A DNA stretch of 64,000 nucleotides from Chloroflexota bacterium (GTDB lineage Bacteria > Chloroflexota > JAHJIN01). Below the pieces are notes generated by a model that was given only the letters and a program-made list of their open reading frames with translations, was not told where the DNA came from and searched no databases. Shown one piece after another: positions 41,381-51,051 of the stretch. The stretch lies in contig JAHJIN010000494.1 of assembly GCA_018823415.1 (NCBI GenBank), positions 1-64,000 of the forward strand, written 5' to 3'. Each line of letters begins with the position of its first letter. Position 1 is the first letter of the stretch. A program made the position numbers and the translations under genes.

Positions 41381-44044
41381 CTAGCAGCTGCGCCTCAGGC
41401 GTTCTACCAGGGCCACGGTGAGCCAGGCGGCCACCGGGTCGGCCGCAGCCAGGGCCTCTATCAGGCGCAGCGTGGTGACGATGGCCCAGCCGTCGCCGGC
41501 CCGCACCTGGCCCAGCCAGGGAAAGTGCTCGTTGAACCAGCCGGTGGTGAGGCCACCCCACGGGTCTGATAGCTCGGCCAGAACGGCCTGGGGTAGCACG
41601 CGGCGAAAGGGGACATCCAAAAAGCCGGCCTCGAGTTGCACGCCCAGGGGCGCCGGGTCCAGCCAGTGCCACGCGCTGATCCAGTCGCCGTCGAGCGGCG
41701 GCCCGTCGCGGGGGATGATGTCCAGGTCCAGGGCGTCGTCCTGGATGGCGTCGGGACCGTCCAGCAGCAACAGGGCCGCGCCGCCGCGCTCCAAATGCCG
41801 GGCCACCGGCGCATCCAGCACGGTGGCGACCACCGGCCAGATGAGGCCGGGCCAGTATTGCACGTCATAGCCCAGGCCGGCCAGCCGGTCGGCCAGGCCG
41901 CGTTCCTGGGGGTCATAGACGCGCACCTGGCCCTGGGCGATGACCGGCGGCACCACCAGCGTGGTCCACGAGTTCGACAGCACGGCGTGGCCGGCCTCGT
42001 CGCGGAGGCTGGCCGTGAGCGTGAGCCGGCGCGGGTGGGCGATTTGCCGGGCCTTGAAACGGGCCTCGCCCAGCTCGATGAGGTCGCCGGGCGGGGCCTC
42101 GTCGGCCCAGCCGGGTGGCAGGTCAAACTGGCTGGATCGCCACTTGGGGTCCAGTTGCCAGTGCAGGGTGCGGGCGGTCTCTTCGGCGGGTTCCTGCGGG
42201 TAGCGCGACAGGAAAAAGCGCAGGTGCACCTCTTCGCCGGAGCAGACGGCCGGCGGCAGCCCGTCCACCAGAACAACGTCGGCGGCGTTATAGGCGGCGA
42301 TGTGGTCGGTCACGTATTTGGGCTGGCGCCACATGTCCAGCAGACCGTTGGCTTCCCAGTTCTGGTCGGCCAGCTCGGTGAGCACATAGCCGACGATGGC
42401 CGGCCGCCAGCGCAGGCTCTCGATCTGGGCCTGGAGGGCCTGGGCCTGGGCGTGTTGTGTGGCAATGATGGCCTGTTCTGGCGAGGCGAACACACGCGTG
42501 AGCGGCGAGTCCGCAAAGCGGTCTGCCAGGCCGGCCGGGACGCAGCCCAGCCAGCCGGTGTCGGCCCACCACTGGTCTTCGATGGCGGACGCGTCAGGCA
42601 GGCCCCAGATGCCAAACTCGGACAGGACCAGTGGTTCGTCGCCGCGCGGCGCACTGTCCTCGTGTGGACTCCAGAGCCACGCGGCCCGGCCGGCCAGCTC
42701 GTCCAGCGTGGCGGTCCAGCGGTCCCAGTGATCGGGCATGGCCTGGTAGGTGTGCCAGTCCAGCACATCGGTGTCCAGGTGCCAGTTGCCGGCACAGGGC
42801 GAGTTGTCTATCCAGAGCCGGGCCGGGTCCCACTCGCGGGCCTTGCGCACCAGGTCCAGCAGCCGGCGCCGGTCGTCGGGCCGGGCGGCCAGATCCACTC
42901 CCCAGCCTTCATTGATGATGCTGCGGATGATGACGGCCGGGTGGTTCACGTCACGGCGGACGATGGCCCGCAGCGTGTCGCGCAACTCGGCCCAGCCCGG
43001 CGCGCCCAATTCCTGGGCATAGGGCAGATCGACCCACGCCAGCAGTCCCAGCTCGTCGCACAGGTCCAGGTAGCGGGGGTCGGGCGGCTTGACGTGGATG
43101 CGCACCAGATTAAAGCCCATCGCCTTGACCTGGCGAATCTGGTCGGCCCAGGCATCTGGTGTGGGCGGGACGTAGCGACCGGCTGGCCAATAATCCTGAT
43201 CCAGCACGCCGCGCACGTAAAGGGGCTCGCCGTTGAGGAGAATGCGGCCGGCCTCGGCGCTGACGGTGCGCAGCCCAAAGCGGACGTGTTGTTCGTCTAC
43301 CGTGCGACCGCCCTGCGTCAGGACAAGTTGGGCAGTGTATAGATAAGGTGTGTCTGGTGTCCACCGGCGGGAATTGGGGATCAGGAGCGTGGTTTGCCAG
43401 AGCGCGTCTGTGACCTCGTGGGCGGTGCCGGCGACGAGCCGGCCGTGCGGCGTGAGGATGGTCACCGAGAGCATCATGTCGGCGGTGGCAGTGGGGATCT
43501 CGGCGGTCAACTCGATGGTGCGCCGGTCGGGCTGGGTGGTGATAGTGACGTGTTCGATGATGTGAGCGCCCAGGCATTCCAGGTACACGGGCTGCCAGGG
43601 ACCGCTGACGTCGCCATACCAGTTTTGCTTGCCCTGGAGGATGTGCTGGCGGGGCACGCGAGGATGCTGCGCCGGGGGATCGAGCACGCGGAGGATCAAT
43701 TCGTTGCGCGTGCCGGGCCGCAGGTGCGCGCCTACCTCGAAATAGAATGGGCCAAAGCCGCCGCTGTGCTCGCCCAGGTAAACGTCATTCAGCCACGCTT
43801 CTGTGGCATAGTCCACGGCCCCCAGGTACAGTCGGGCGCGCTGCCAGGACCATTCGGCCGGCACTGTAAAGGCACGGCGATACCAGGCCACGCCTTGATA
43901 GTCGCGGTAGGCCGGCAGCACCGACTGCCAGGCCCCGGGCACGGGCACCGGGATTTCTGGTCCCACCAGCCGCCCCGGCTCCTGAACCTCTTCCGGGTCG
44001 GCGAGAAATTGCCAGGTTCCGTCCAGGTCGATCCGTTGGCGCAT
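41381..44044 (-). CDS. Glycoside hydrolase family 2 protein
   Basis: This 887-residue enzyme has the GH2 domain order: sugar-binding jelly roll (about 1-175; WYRRAFTVP, LYLGAVDYATEAWLNDVYLGEHSGGF), immunoglobulin-like domain (about 180-285), and a TIM barrel (about 290-600) with the acid/base Glu in IINEGWG and nucleophile Glu in LSEFGIWG. Beta-galactosidase, glucuronidase or mannosidase activity cannot be distinguished. The C-terminal 280 residues are less conserved. No signal peptide is seen. The ATG at 44044 was chosen for GGAGG five bases upstream. Confidence 0.88.
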   Translation of the reverse strand: MRQRIDLDGTWQFLADPEEVQEPGRLVGPEIPVPVPGAWQSVLPAYRDYQGVAWYRRAFTVPAEWSWQRARLYLGAVDYATEAWLNDVYLGEHSGGFGPFYFEVGAHLRPGTRNELILRVLDPPAQHPRVPRQHILQGKQNWYGDVSGPWQPVYLECLGAHIIEHVTITTQPDRRTIELTAEIPTATADMMLSVTILTPHGRLVAGTAHEVTDALWQTTLLIPNSRRWTPDTPYLYTAQLVLTQGGRTVDEQHVRFGLRTVSAEAGRILLNGEPLYVRGVLDQDYWPAGRYVPPTPDAWADQIRQVKAMGFNLVRIHVKPPDPRYLDLCDELGLLAWVDLPYAQELGAPGWAELRDTLRAIVRRDVNHPAVIIRSIINEGWGVDLAARPDDRRRLLDLVRKAREWDPARLWIDNSPCAGNWHLDTDVLDWHTYQAMPDHWDRWTATLDELAGRAAWLWSPHEDSAPRGDEPLVLSEFGIWGLPDASAIEDQWWADTGWLGCVPAGLADRFADSPLTRVFASPEQAIIATQHAQAQALQAQIESLRWRPAIVGYVLTELADQNWEANGLLDMWRQPKYVTDHIAAYNAADVVLVDGLPPAVCSGEEVHLRFFLSRYPQEPAEETARTLHWQLDPKWRSSQFDLPPGWADEAPPGDLIELGEARFKARQIAHPRRLTLTASLRDEAGHAVLSNSWTTLVVPPVIAQGQVRVYDPQERGLADRLAGLGYDVQYWPGLIWPVVATVLDAPVARHLERGGAALLLLDGPDAIQDDALDLDIIPRDGPPLDGDWISAWHWLDPAPLGVQLEAGFLDVPFRRVLPQAVLAELSDPWGGLTTGWFNEHFPWLGQVRAGDGWAIVTTLRLIEALAAADPVAAWLTVALVERLRRSC

Positions 44045-44046
44045 AA

Positions 44047-44061
44047 AGACCTCCAAGGTCT
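44047..44061 (-). promoter_or_regulatory. Hairpin covering the GH2 Shine-Dalgarno
   Basis: On the coding strand AGACCT-TGG-AGGTCT is a perfect 6-bp hairpin whose second arm contains the GGAGG site, ending 2 bases before the ATG. It could hold the ribosome-binding site closed. Confidence 0.4.
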
Positions 44062-44097
44062 GGGAAAAACAGTCAGCGGATTGAGCGGATTTGGGGG

Positions 44098-47000
44098 TTA
44101 CGAAACGTCATCCAGCGTCCGACGCAGGGCCTGGGCCAGCTTGACCTGGTCCACCGGTTTCTGGAGCCAGCCGCGAATGCCCAGGTCGGCCAACTGGTCG
44201 TATTGTTTGTGCAGGGCATAGCCGGTGGTGACGAGCATGCGAACCTGCGGGGCGTGTTCCCGGAGTGCACGCAGCAGGGCCACGCCATCCATCTCGGGCA
44301 TGACCAGGTCGCTCAGCACCAGGTGGATCTGGGACGCTTGGTGCTCGTGTATGCTCAGGGCTTCGCGGCCATTGCGGGCCGTGAGTACCTGGTAGCCCAG
44401 TTGGATCAGCATTTCGCGCAGGGCCTCCAATACCACCGGCTCGTCTTCGACCAGGAGAATAGTTTCGCCGCTACCGGCCAATGGTTCGATGGCCTGAGGC
44501 GGCACGTAGGGTAAAAGTTGGCGAACGGCCGGTAAATAGATGTCCAGGGCGGTGCCGTGGCCCCATTGGCTGGCCACGTCGATGAAGCCGTTGTGCTGCT
44601 TGATGATGCCATAGACCTGCGCCAGGCCCAGGCCGGTGCCTTTGCCCACCTCTTTGGTGGTGAAAAACGGCTCAAATAGATGCGGCCGATATTCGGGATC
44701 GATGCCGGTGCCCGTATCAGAAACGCGCAGCACGATCCAGTCACCCGGGGACATGTCGGGGAGCAGCCGGCTGTCGCCAACGGGCAGGCTGTGCCGCTCC
44801 AGGGTCACGACAAGGTTGCCGCCGTCGGGCATGGCGTCGTGGGCATTGGTCGCCAGGTTCGCCAGCACTTGTTGGATTTGGTTGGGGTCTGCGTTGACCG
44901 TATAGGGGCCGGGCGCGATGATCTGGAGCGAAATGCGCGTGCTTTCTGGGATGGTGTGGCGAAGAAAAAGGGCCACGTCTGGCAAAAAGGCGCCCAGGTC
45001 CAGGTATTGCGTGCTGGAGAGAGATTGGCGGCTGAAATCGAGGATTTGCCGGATCAGGTGCGCGGCGCGTTGGCCTTCTTTGGCGATGCAGTCCAGGCTG
45101 GTCTTGGCCGACTCGGGCACATCGGCCCGGCGCTGCAACAACTGGGCAAATCCGATGATGCCGGTGAGGATGTTGTTAAAATCGTGGGCGATGCCGGCGG
45201 CCAGTTGGCCCACGGCGGCCAGCCGTTCTTGTTGCTGCACGCGCTGTTGGATCTCGCGCTCCAGGGTCACATCACGGGCACAGCCTACCGTACCCATCAT
45301 GCGGCCGGCCTCGTCCAGAAATGGGGCCTTGTACACGTCCAGGTATAGAAACTGGCCCCGCACGTTGCCAAACTCGTCGAATCGCTGGGCTTGCATCGTG
45401 CCCATCACCAGGGTGTCCGAGTCGGCGCAGATCTCGCCAAAGGTGTGCCAGTTGGGATCGTCGGGGCTGGCGCGCCGCTCCCGTTCGGCAAAGTACATAT
45501 CGGTCTTGCCCAGGGGTTCTTCGGTATCTTGGGCGAACAGCAGCTTGTCACAGATGGCCTGGTTGGCAAACACGTAGCGTTTTTCCAGGTCTTTGGCCCA
45601 GATCAGGTCAGGCACATTGTCACACATCAGGCGGACCAGGCGGTACAGCTCTTTGTACTGCGCCTCGCTGACGCGCAGGGCGGCCTCGGCCTGTTTGCGT
45701 TCGGCCAGTTCCTGGCGCACGGTTTCATACAGGCGGGCGTTTTCCAGGGCCTGGGCCGCGTGCTGCGCCAACCCTTGCGCGATTTGCAGTTCGGCCTCGC
45801 CATAAGCGGCGTCCTGGGTGCTGTCGAGCATCAAGGTGCCGATCATCTGACCGCGTGCCACCAACGGCACTGCCAGCCACGAGCGCACGTGTTCGGCCCC
45901 CGGCACCCAGATCCAGCCGTCCAGTGTGCGCACGTCGGCGCTGACCACGGGTTGCAGGTCCTGGGCCATGCGGCGCAAGATGGGGCTGTGTTGCAACAGG
46001 TTGCCGGCCTCGCGGCTCACGAGTTGTTCGTCGGCATAACCTATACCCACCACCAGGTCTGGCGTGTGGTTCTGACGGAGCACCAGCACCGAGGCGGTGT
46101 CATAGATCAGGGTCTGCTTGAGCGAGATCAGGATTTGCCGCAGGATCTCGTCTGGTTCCAGGCTGGCGCCCATCATGTGCGCGGCCTGGCGCAGGGTTTC
46201 GGCCTGCTGGCACGATAGACGCTCGGCCTGGTACAGGCGGGCGTTTTCCAATGCGGCGGCGGCCTGGTTGGCAAAAGTGGTCAACAAGGGTAGGTGCTCG
46301 CCAAAGGCGTGCGGGCTGCGGCTGTGAACGAATAGCACGCCCAGCATGTTGTCTTTGGCCTGGATGGGCACGGCGGCAAAGGAGTGAATGTCAGAGGCGA
46401 TGACGGCTGGGTTGGCCAGGATGGGCTGGCCGGCAGCGTCGTGCAGGGCCGGCCGTGTGGCGCCGTCGGGTGCAATCTCGTCAACGACGACGGGCTGGCC
46501 GGTGTCCAGCACGTGCCGGGCCACGCCGCCGTCGCGGATGCGGCGCGTCACAGGGGGCATGCCGCGAAAGTCTTCCAGCCTCGTGCTGGGTTGGCCGTCC
46601 TCGTCCAACAGCACCACGCTGGTATAGTCCGAGCGGGCGACCGACCCGGTTAGGTCGACGATTTGCTGCAAGATCTGGCCCACGTCCAGGGAGGAGGTGA
46701 TGATCTGCGACACACGGTTGAGGTTGGTGAGGCTTTGCAGGCGTTGCTGGGCCTGTTCGTAGAGACGAGCGTTGGCGATAGCGGCGGCAATGGTGGCCCC
46801 AGCCAGCTCGACCAGCCGCCGATGGTCGTCGTGGAAAAAGGCCGGATGCTCGCTGTAAATGTTGAGCACCCCTACCAGATCGTCGCGGCTGACCAGGGGC
46901 ACGCTCAACACCGAACGTACCCAATCGTCCAGCCCGGACACGGCCAGCCAGTGCGCATCGGTATTGACGTCGTCTACCAGGACACCCTGGCGATGGGCGA

Positions 47001-47298
47001 TGACCCAACCAGTCAGCCCCTCGTAGATGTGCGGGTCCAGTCGCTGATCCAGTTCGGCCATTGGCTCGGCGTCATAGCCAAATACGGCCGCCAGGCGCAG
47101 TCGGTCGCAATCGGGGTCGCATACCAGCAAGAGCCCGCGCAGCGCGCCAATGATGGTGCAAATGTCGTCCAGGGCTCGCCGGGCCACGGTGTTGAGGTCC
47201 AGGCTGCTGGAGAGATCCTGGCTCAGGTTGTACAAGAGCTCGAGCTGTTGCTGGCTGGGCGGCGCGCCGGTGGCGACTGCGGGGGGCTTTTGGGGCAT
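44098..47298 (-). CDS. Multi-GAF/PAS hybrid sensor histidine kinase
   Basis: This 1066-residue soluble kinase has three GAF domains in series (about 15-170, 185-350 and 370-550; [17 protein letters not shown] and [18 protein letters not shown] are typical), a PAS domain (about 570-700; [23 protein letters not shown]), HisKA with [22 protein letters not shown], HATPase ([30 protein letters not shown]), and a C-terminal receiver domain ([31 protein letters not shown]). The GAF domains probably bind a small ligand or chromophore; none has an obvious bilin cysteine motif that can be asserted. AAGGAG lies 6 bases before the ATG. It is the last gene of a minus-strand group after sua5. Confidence 0.92.
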   Translation of the reverse strand: MPQKPPAVATGAPPSQQQLELLYNLSQDLSSSLDLNTVARRALDDICTIIGALRGLLLVCDPDCDRLRLAAVFGYDAEPMAELDQRLDPHIYEGLTGWVIAHRQGVLVDDVNTDAHWLAVSGLDDWVRSVLSVPLVSRDDLVGVLNIYSEHPAFFHDDHRRLVELAGATIAAAIANARLYEQAQQRLQSLTNLNRVSQIITSSLDVGQILQQIVDLTGSVARSDYTSVVLLDEDGQPSTRLEDFRGMPPVTRRIRDGGVARHVLDTGQPVVVDEIAPDGATRPALHDAAGQPILANPAVIASDIHSFAAVPIQAKDNMLGVLFVHSRSPHAFGEHLPLLTTFANQAAAALENARLYQAERLSCQQAETLRQAAHMMGASLEPDEILRQILISLKQTLIYDTASVLVLRQNHTPDLVVGIGYADEQLVSREAGNLLQHSPILRRMAQDLQPVVSADVRTLDGWIWVPGAEHVRSWLAVPLVARGQMIGTLMLDSTQDAAYGEAELQIAQGLAQHAAQALENARLYETVRQELAERKQAEAALRVSEAQYKELYRLVRLMCDNVPDLIWAKDLEKRYVFANQAICDKLLFAQDTEEPLGKTDMYFAERERRASPDDPNWHTFGEICADSDTLVMGTMQAQRFDEFGNVRGQFLYLDVYKAPFLDEAGRMMGTVGCARDVTLEREIQQRVQQQERLAAVGQLAAGIAHDFNNILTGIIGFAQLLQRRADVPESAKTSLDCIAKEGQRAAHLIRQILDFSRQSLSSTQYLDLGAFLPDVALFLRHTIPESTRISLQIIAPGPYTVNADPNQIQQVLANLATNAHDAMPDGGNLVVTLERHSLPVGDSRLLPDMSPGDWIVLRVSDTGTGIDPEYRPHLFEPFFTTKEVGKGTGLGLAQVYGIIKQHNGFIDVASQWGHGTALDIYLPAVRQLLPYVPPQAIEPLAGSGETILLVEDEPVVLEALREMLIQLGYQVLTARNGREALSIHEHQASQIHLVLSDLVMPEMDGVALLRALREHAPQVRMLVTTGYALHKQYDQLADLGIRGWLQKPVDQVKLAQALRRTLDDVS

Positions 47299-47351
47299 GC
47301 CGGGCTCCTTTTTCGGGGATCTGTCCCAGTCGGGAATGGTGGCCTGGGCTG

Positions 47352-47972
47352 CTACAAGACGGCGGCAAGGTCGGCGCGCGATACCGGTCCCTCGCGCAGG
47401 ATGACCGGTTCGCCGTGGGCCAGTCCGACGACGGTCGAGGGCGCGCCGCCGGGGCACGGATCACGGCTGGCGACAATGGCCGCGATGCGGCTGCCCAGGC
47501 CGGCCTGCACCTCGGCCGTGGTGACCGGTTCGGTGCACCCGGATGGGTTGGCGCTGGTAGCCGCCAGCGGCGCGCCCACCAGCGCGATGAGCCGGCGAAC
47601 CCGCGCGTGGTCTGGCACGCGCAGGGCCACGGTGTCACCGCCGGCCGTCACCACATCAGGCACGCGACTATTGCGCGGCAGCACGATGGTGAGAGCGCCG
47701 GGCCAGAATGCGGTCATGAGCCGGCGCGCGATGGCCGGCACGTCGTCTGTCACCAGGCGCACGTCATCCGGCTCGGCCAGGAGCAGCGGAATGGCGCGGT
47801 CCCACGGCCGGTCCTTGATGGTGTACAGGCGAGCCACGGCGGCCGGCTGGAAGGCGTGTGCCCCCAGACCATAGACGGTATCGGTGGGAAACGCGACCAC
47901 ACCTCCGGCGCGCAAGAGTCGTGCCGCCTCTTGCCAGCCGGTTTCGGTATCGGCCAGCAGTCTGGCAGTCAT
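47352..47972 (-). CDS. L-threonylcarbamoyladenylate synthase (Sua5/YrdC family)
   Basis: This 206-residue enzyme makes threonylcarbamoyl-AMP for tRNA t6A37. The family motifs GGVVAFPTDTVYGLGAHAF, LYTIKDRPWDRAIPLLL, FWPGALTIVLPR, VALRVPDH and LAATSANPSG are all present. It overlaps yqeC by 4 bases. The length fits the short TsaC/YrdC form rather than Sua5, which has an added domain. Confidence 0.93.
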   Translation of the reverse strand: MTARLLADTETGWQEAARLLRAGGVVAFPTDTVYGLGAHAFQPAAVARLYTIKDRPWDRAIPLLLAEPDDVRLVTDDVPAIARRLMTAFWPGALTIVLPRNSRVPDVVTAGGDTVALRVPDHARVRRLIALVGAPLAATSANPSGCTEPVTTAEVQAGLGSRIAAIVASRDPCPGGAPSTVVGLAHGEPVILREGPVSRADLAAVL

Positions 47973-48778
47973 GACGCTTCTTCTTCACTGGTCAGAACGT
48001 CGCGCACTGTGTGTACGTCACGCACCGCGTCCTCGGTGCCCACGGCCGCCAGCAGGACCCGGTCCACGCCGCCTAGTTCCAGGATGAGATGTGCGACCTC
48101 ACGGCCCGGGCGCATCCGGCCGCGCTCGTCGACTTTGTTGAGGAGCACCGCCACACGAGCGGCCGGCGGCGCGTCCTTGAGCCCGCCGTTGGGGTGGGTC
48201 AGCACCCGGGCCACGTGGGCCGGCGTGATGATCTCGCCGGGCTGCAGGCCGGTCAGCGCACTCACCCGCCCGATCCGATGGACGATGGCCTCGCTCAACG
48301 GTTGGCCCACGGCGTCCAGGCCGGCCACCGGCACCAGCAGCGTCGTACAAGGCGGCACCACCGGCTCGTAGCGCTCTGGCGCCTTGAGGCTGCGCCCGTT
48401 GGCGCCGTCGGCCTCCACCAGCACCACATCCACCAGGTCCGCCGTGGCGACCTGGCAGACCAGCTCGGCCGATACGCCGCGCAGCTTGTTCTCGGCGGCC
48501 TCGAGCTCGGCGGTCATGAGCAGCCGGCGGCCCGGCGTCATCATGTCGACCAGTCGTTTGCGGGCCGTGGCCGCGTTGGGCGCAAAGAACTGACCGCCCA
48601 CCTGCCCCGGCTCTGGCGGCCAGATCTTGGTCGTGGTCGTCACCAGCACGCGCCAGTCCCGCTGGGCCAACTCGTCAGCCAGCCGATACATGGCCGTGGT
48701 TTTGCCCCCGGCCCCTACGAATGTGACCACATCACCGCGTTGAATATTCAATGCATCTGTCAGATTCATCGTCGCCAT
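47969..48778 (-). CDS. yqeC: Selenium cofactor biosynthesis protein YqeC
   Basis: This 269-residue protein has a P-loop (VTFVGAGGKTTAMYRLA), VTTTTKIWPP and VLVEADGANGRSLKAPERYEPVVP, all characteristic of YqeC. YqeC is linked by genome context to selenium-dependent molybdenum hydroxylases, and its activity is thought to concern insertion of labile selenium or pyranopterin maturation. The gene overlaps corA by 13 bases and sua5 by 4. A ygfK-like gene, part of the same known context, is found at 59515-62796. Confidence 0.9.
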   Translation of the reverse strand: MATMNLTDALNIQRGDVVTFVGAGGKTTAMYRLADELAQRDWRVLVTTTTKIWPPEPGQVGGQFFAPNAATARKRLVDMMTPGRRLLMTAELEAAENKLRGVSAELVCQVATADLVDVVLVEADGANGRSLKAPERYEPVVPPCTTLLVPVAGLDAVGQPLSEAIVHRIGRVSALTGLQPGEIITPAHVARVLTHPNGGLKDAPPAARVAVLLNKVDERGRMRPGREVAHLILELGGVDRVLLAAVGTEDAVRDVHTVRDVLTSEEEAS

Positions 48779-49518
48779 CTCACTTTAATGCCAGAACCAC
48801 TCAAAACCCACAAGCTGATGACCAAGCCCAACAGGATCGCGCTCAGGAATATGAACCAGAATATCCAAACCGAGATGCCCTCAAGCCCACTGCTCAGGTT
48901 CATCCCGAACACGCTGGAAATGGCCATCAATGGAAAAAACAACGCTGCCAGGATGTTCAGTCGATGGGCAGTCTGAACTGCCTGCAGGCTGATCCGGGCC
49001 TGCTCCTCGGCTCTTTTGGCAATGCCAAAGTCGAGCGCGTCTTTGGTGTTCACATGAAGCAGATCCAGGGTGCGTTCCAGCGTATACGCCTGATCGCGCA
49101 AATCGATGAGGTCTTGGTCTCCTGGTATTGCTTCTCGCGCTGCTTGCAGCGTGGTGTGCAAACTGCGCGCGGCGTGATGCAAGGGGGCCATCCTCTCCAG
49201 GATGCGGAAATAGTCCTCGGCGCTATCAGCCTGTTCGTAATCGGCTCTGAATTTCTCTTCTGTCGCTTCGTATTCTTGGACGTGTTTTCTCAGTGCGCGG
49301 ATACCTTTTCCCAGATCGCGCCTGGTACATTCCCATTCACCATCTGGCTTGCGCCAAAAAAGGGTTCCTTCGCGTTCCCGCTCGCCGTACCGGGGGGCTC
49401 TGTGCAGCACGAGCAGCAGGTGCCCATCGGAGAACATGGCTCTTTGCTTGCCCGAGCTTTTTTGCCCAAATCGCGCCCTTATCGTGTCGGGAACATCCCA
49501 CATGTAGGGCAATTGCAT
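48766..49518 (-). CDS. CorA-family divalent cation transporter
   Basis: This 250-residue protein has an N-terminal cytoplasmic domain with long helices (about 70-185; DLIDLRDQAYTLERTLDLLHVNTKDALDF) and two C-terminal membrane helices (about 192-212 and 221-241). The signature GMN is present in FGMNLSSG between them. It is shorter than E. coli CorA (about 316) because the N-terminal beta region is reduced. Magnesium or other divalent ions are expected. Confidence 0.87.
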   Translation of the reverse strand: MQLPYMWDVPDTIRARFGQKSSGKQRAMFSDGHLLLVLHRAPRYGEREREGTLFWRKPDGEWECTRRDLGKGIRALRKHVQEYEATEEKFRADYEQADSAEDYFRILERMAPLHHAARSLHTTLQAAREAIPGDQDLIDLRDQAYTLERTLDLLHVNTKDALDFGIAKRAEEQARISLQAVQTAHRLNILAALFFPLMAISSVFGMNLSSGLEGISVWIFWFIFLSAILLGLVISLWVLSGSGIKVRWRR

Positions 49519-49546
49519 GGTGATTTCTCCAGCGTGCAGTCGCCGG

Positions 49547-50245
49547 TCAACGATTTGTCCCGCGCAGGCGCATGGCGGCGATGCCGGCCAACTGCTTCAG
49601 GTAATTGAGGATCTCTTTTTTGCCAAACTTGCTCTTGCCGACCCGCCGGTCGGTAAAGACATAGGGCACTTCTTCGTAGCGGGTGTAGTGGCCCTTGGCC
49701 ATCACCTCCAGCCCGATCTTGAATCCGATGGGATTGAGGGTCACGCCGTCCACCACGCTGCGCCGCATAAAGAAAAAGCCCGAGGTGGCGTCGTGGATGG
49801 GGGTGAAAGGCCGGGCGAACTGGTTGGCCGTCCACGAGACGAACCGGCGCGTCCAGGGCCAGTTTTCCATGCCGCCGCCGGGGACGTGGCGGCTGCCCAC
49901 GGCCAGCTCCACGCCCCGGTCGCGCACCGCTGCGATCAGCGCCGGGATGGCCTTGGGGTCATGGCTCAGGTCAGCGTCCATCACGCCAATGATGTCGCTG
50001 TCGGTGGTGTTCCAGCCGTCGATGACGGCAGAGGCCAGGCCCAGCTTGCCAGCCCGGTGCAGCACCTTGATGGGGTATTGCTGCGCCAGTTGCTCGGCCA
50101 CATCGCCGGTGCCGTCCGGCGAGTTGTCGTCTACCACGACCAACTCGGCCTCAATGTCGTGCTCGCGCAGCATTGCAAAGACCTGTTCCGCCAAGCGGGG
50201 CAGGCTTTCCGCTTCGTTGTAGGTGGGTACGATGATCGAGATCAT
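49547..50245 (-). CDS. Polyprenol-phosphate mannosyltransferase-like GT2 glycosyltransferase
   Basis: This 232-residue GT-A glycosyltransferase resembles DPM1: SIIVPTYNEAESLPRL, VVVDDNSPDGTGDVAEQL, the metal-binding DADLSHDP, GSRHVPGGG and RRVGKSKFGKKEILNYL. It would transfer mannose or a related sugar from a nucleotide to a polyprenyl phosphate at the cytoplasmic membrane face. It lacks the C-terminal membrane helices of longer forms. GAGG lies 6 bases upstream of the chosen ATG. Confidence 0.88.
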   Translation of the reverse strand: MISIIVPTYNEAESLPRLAEQVFAMLREHDIEAELVVVDDNSPDGTGDVAEQLAQQYPIKVLHRAGKLGLASAVIDGWNTTDSDIIGVMDADLSHDPKAIPALIAAVRDRGVELAVGSRHVPGGGMENWPWTRRFVSWTANQFARPFTPIHDATSGFFFMRRSVVDGVTLNPIGFKIGLEVMAKGHYTRYEEVPYVFTDRRVGKSKFGKKEILNYLKQLAGIAAMRLRGTNR

Positions 50246-50256
50246 GTTATGCCTCA

Positions 50257-50601
50257 TTACGGTTCGATGCTCAGCACAACAGCCAGCGCTGCTGTAATTT
50301 CGCGCATCGCAGTGACGCCAAGTGTGCCTAGTTGTTGCACGAATCTCTCCTGCGCTACCGAGCGGACCTGGAAAGCATCTGCTGCCGAGGGTTTGCCCAG
50401 TCCATTCTCTGCGTCTGGCTCCAGTTGGACCATCCATGGCGCGACAGCGTAGCGATCCTTCCAATCTGTGATGGGAACGATGACTTTTAGTGGCAAGATA
50501 CCGACAGCATCATCGTTCACGATAACCGCCGGGCGCGTTTTTTTGATCTCGGCACCTATCGTCGGGTCCAGGTTGATGAGCCAGATTTCCCCTCTATGCA
50601 T
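50257..50601 (-). CDS. MazF/PemK-type toxin, second module
   Basis: This 114-residue protein has MHRGEIWLINLDPTIGAEIKKTRPAVIVNDD, LPLKVIVPITDW and a C-terminal segment AFQVRSVAQERFVQQLG typical of MazF-fold ribonucleases. GAGGA lies 5 bases before the chosen ATG. The start overlaps the antitoxin gene by 8 bases. The DPM1-like gene follows with an 11-base gap. Confidence 0.9.
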   Translation of the reverse strand: MHRGEIWLINLDPTIGAEIKKTRPAVIVNDDAVGILPLKVIVPITDWKDRYAVAPWMVQLEPDAENGLGKPSAADAFQVRSVAQERFVQQLGTLGVTAMREITAALAVVLSIEP

Positions 50602-50830
50602 GGAAATCCTCACCATCAAGCGTTGTAAAGACGGTCAATTCGCCGCCCGGCGCATAGTCTGGCAAAAGCGCCTGGGCGGCCGCAATCAGCCGCCGTTTTC
50701 TCTCTGCCCGGGATGGTGGCTCTAGTTGGCCCAGGTCCTCTCGGACCAACTGCAATGTCACTTCCATGATCGTCAGGCGCTCTGCCACCGTAAGCTTTTT
50801 GATTTCCTCGACCAGTCCTGCCGGCATCAT
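50594..50830 (-). CDS. Probable antitoxin partner of the second MazF-type toxin
   Basis: This 78-residue protein is a short helical antitoxin by context: LVEEIKKLTVAERLTIMEVTLQLVREDL, then a basic segment (SRAERKRRLIAAAQALLPDY) and an acidic tail ending in LDGEDFHA. The overlap with the toxin and the shared promoter support the pair. No ribbon-helix-helix is obvious. Confidence 0.78.
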   Translation of the reverse strand: MMPAGLVEEIKKLTVAERLTIMEVTLQLVREDLGQLEPPSRAERKRRLIAAAQALLPDYAPGGELTVFTTLDGEDFHA

Positions 50831-51051
50831 ATCGTATACTCCTCCCCTCTACCAGCATCCACCGGCTTTTGTGGTACTGCTGCGGGCTATGCCATATCGT
50901 CATGCCGCTGCTACGCAACTGCCGACGCGGGCAAGTGATACTATAGCGCAAATATCGCTGAGCGTCAAGCCGGCCCGGACGGCCCCGGACGGCGGCGACC
51001 CACACCGCGTATGGTGCAGGTCGCCGTTTACACCGGGGGCTCGGGTCCTCG
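50831..51051. other. Spacer between the toxin pair and the radical SAM operon
   Basis: The 221 bases hold a consensus promoter for the antitoxin gene at 50940-50968 and a GC-rich segment. No credible gene or RNA structure was seen. Confidence 0.5.
50940..50968 (-). promoter_or_regulatory. Promoter of the second toxin-antitoxin pair
   Basis: On the minus strand TTGACG (50968-50963) and TATAGT (50945-50940) are 17 bases apart, giving a leader of about 100 bases before the antitoxin gene. Confidence 0.7.

Noticed and set aside
41636-43342. 568-codon plus-strand frame opposite the GH2 gene
   Set aside because: It is a shadow of the glycosidase gene without recognisable domains.
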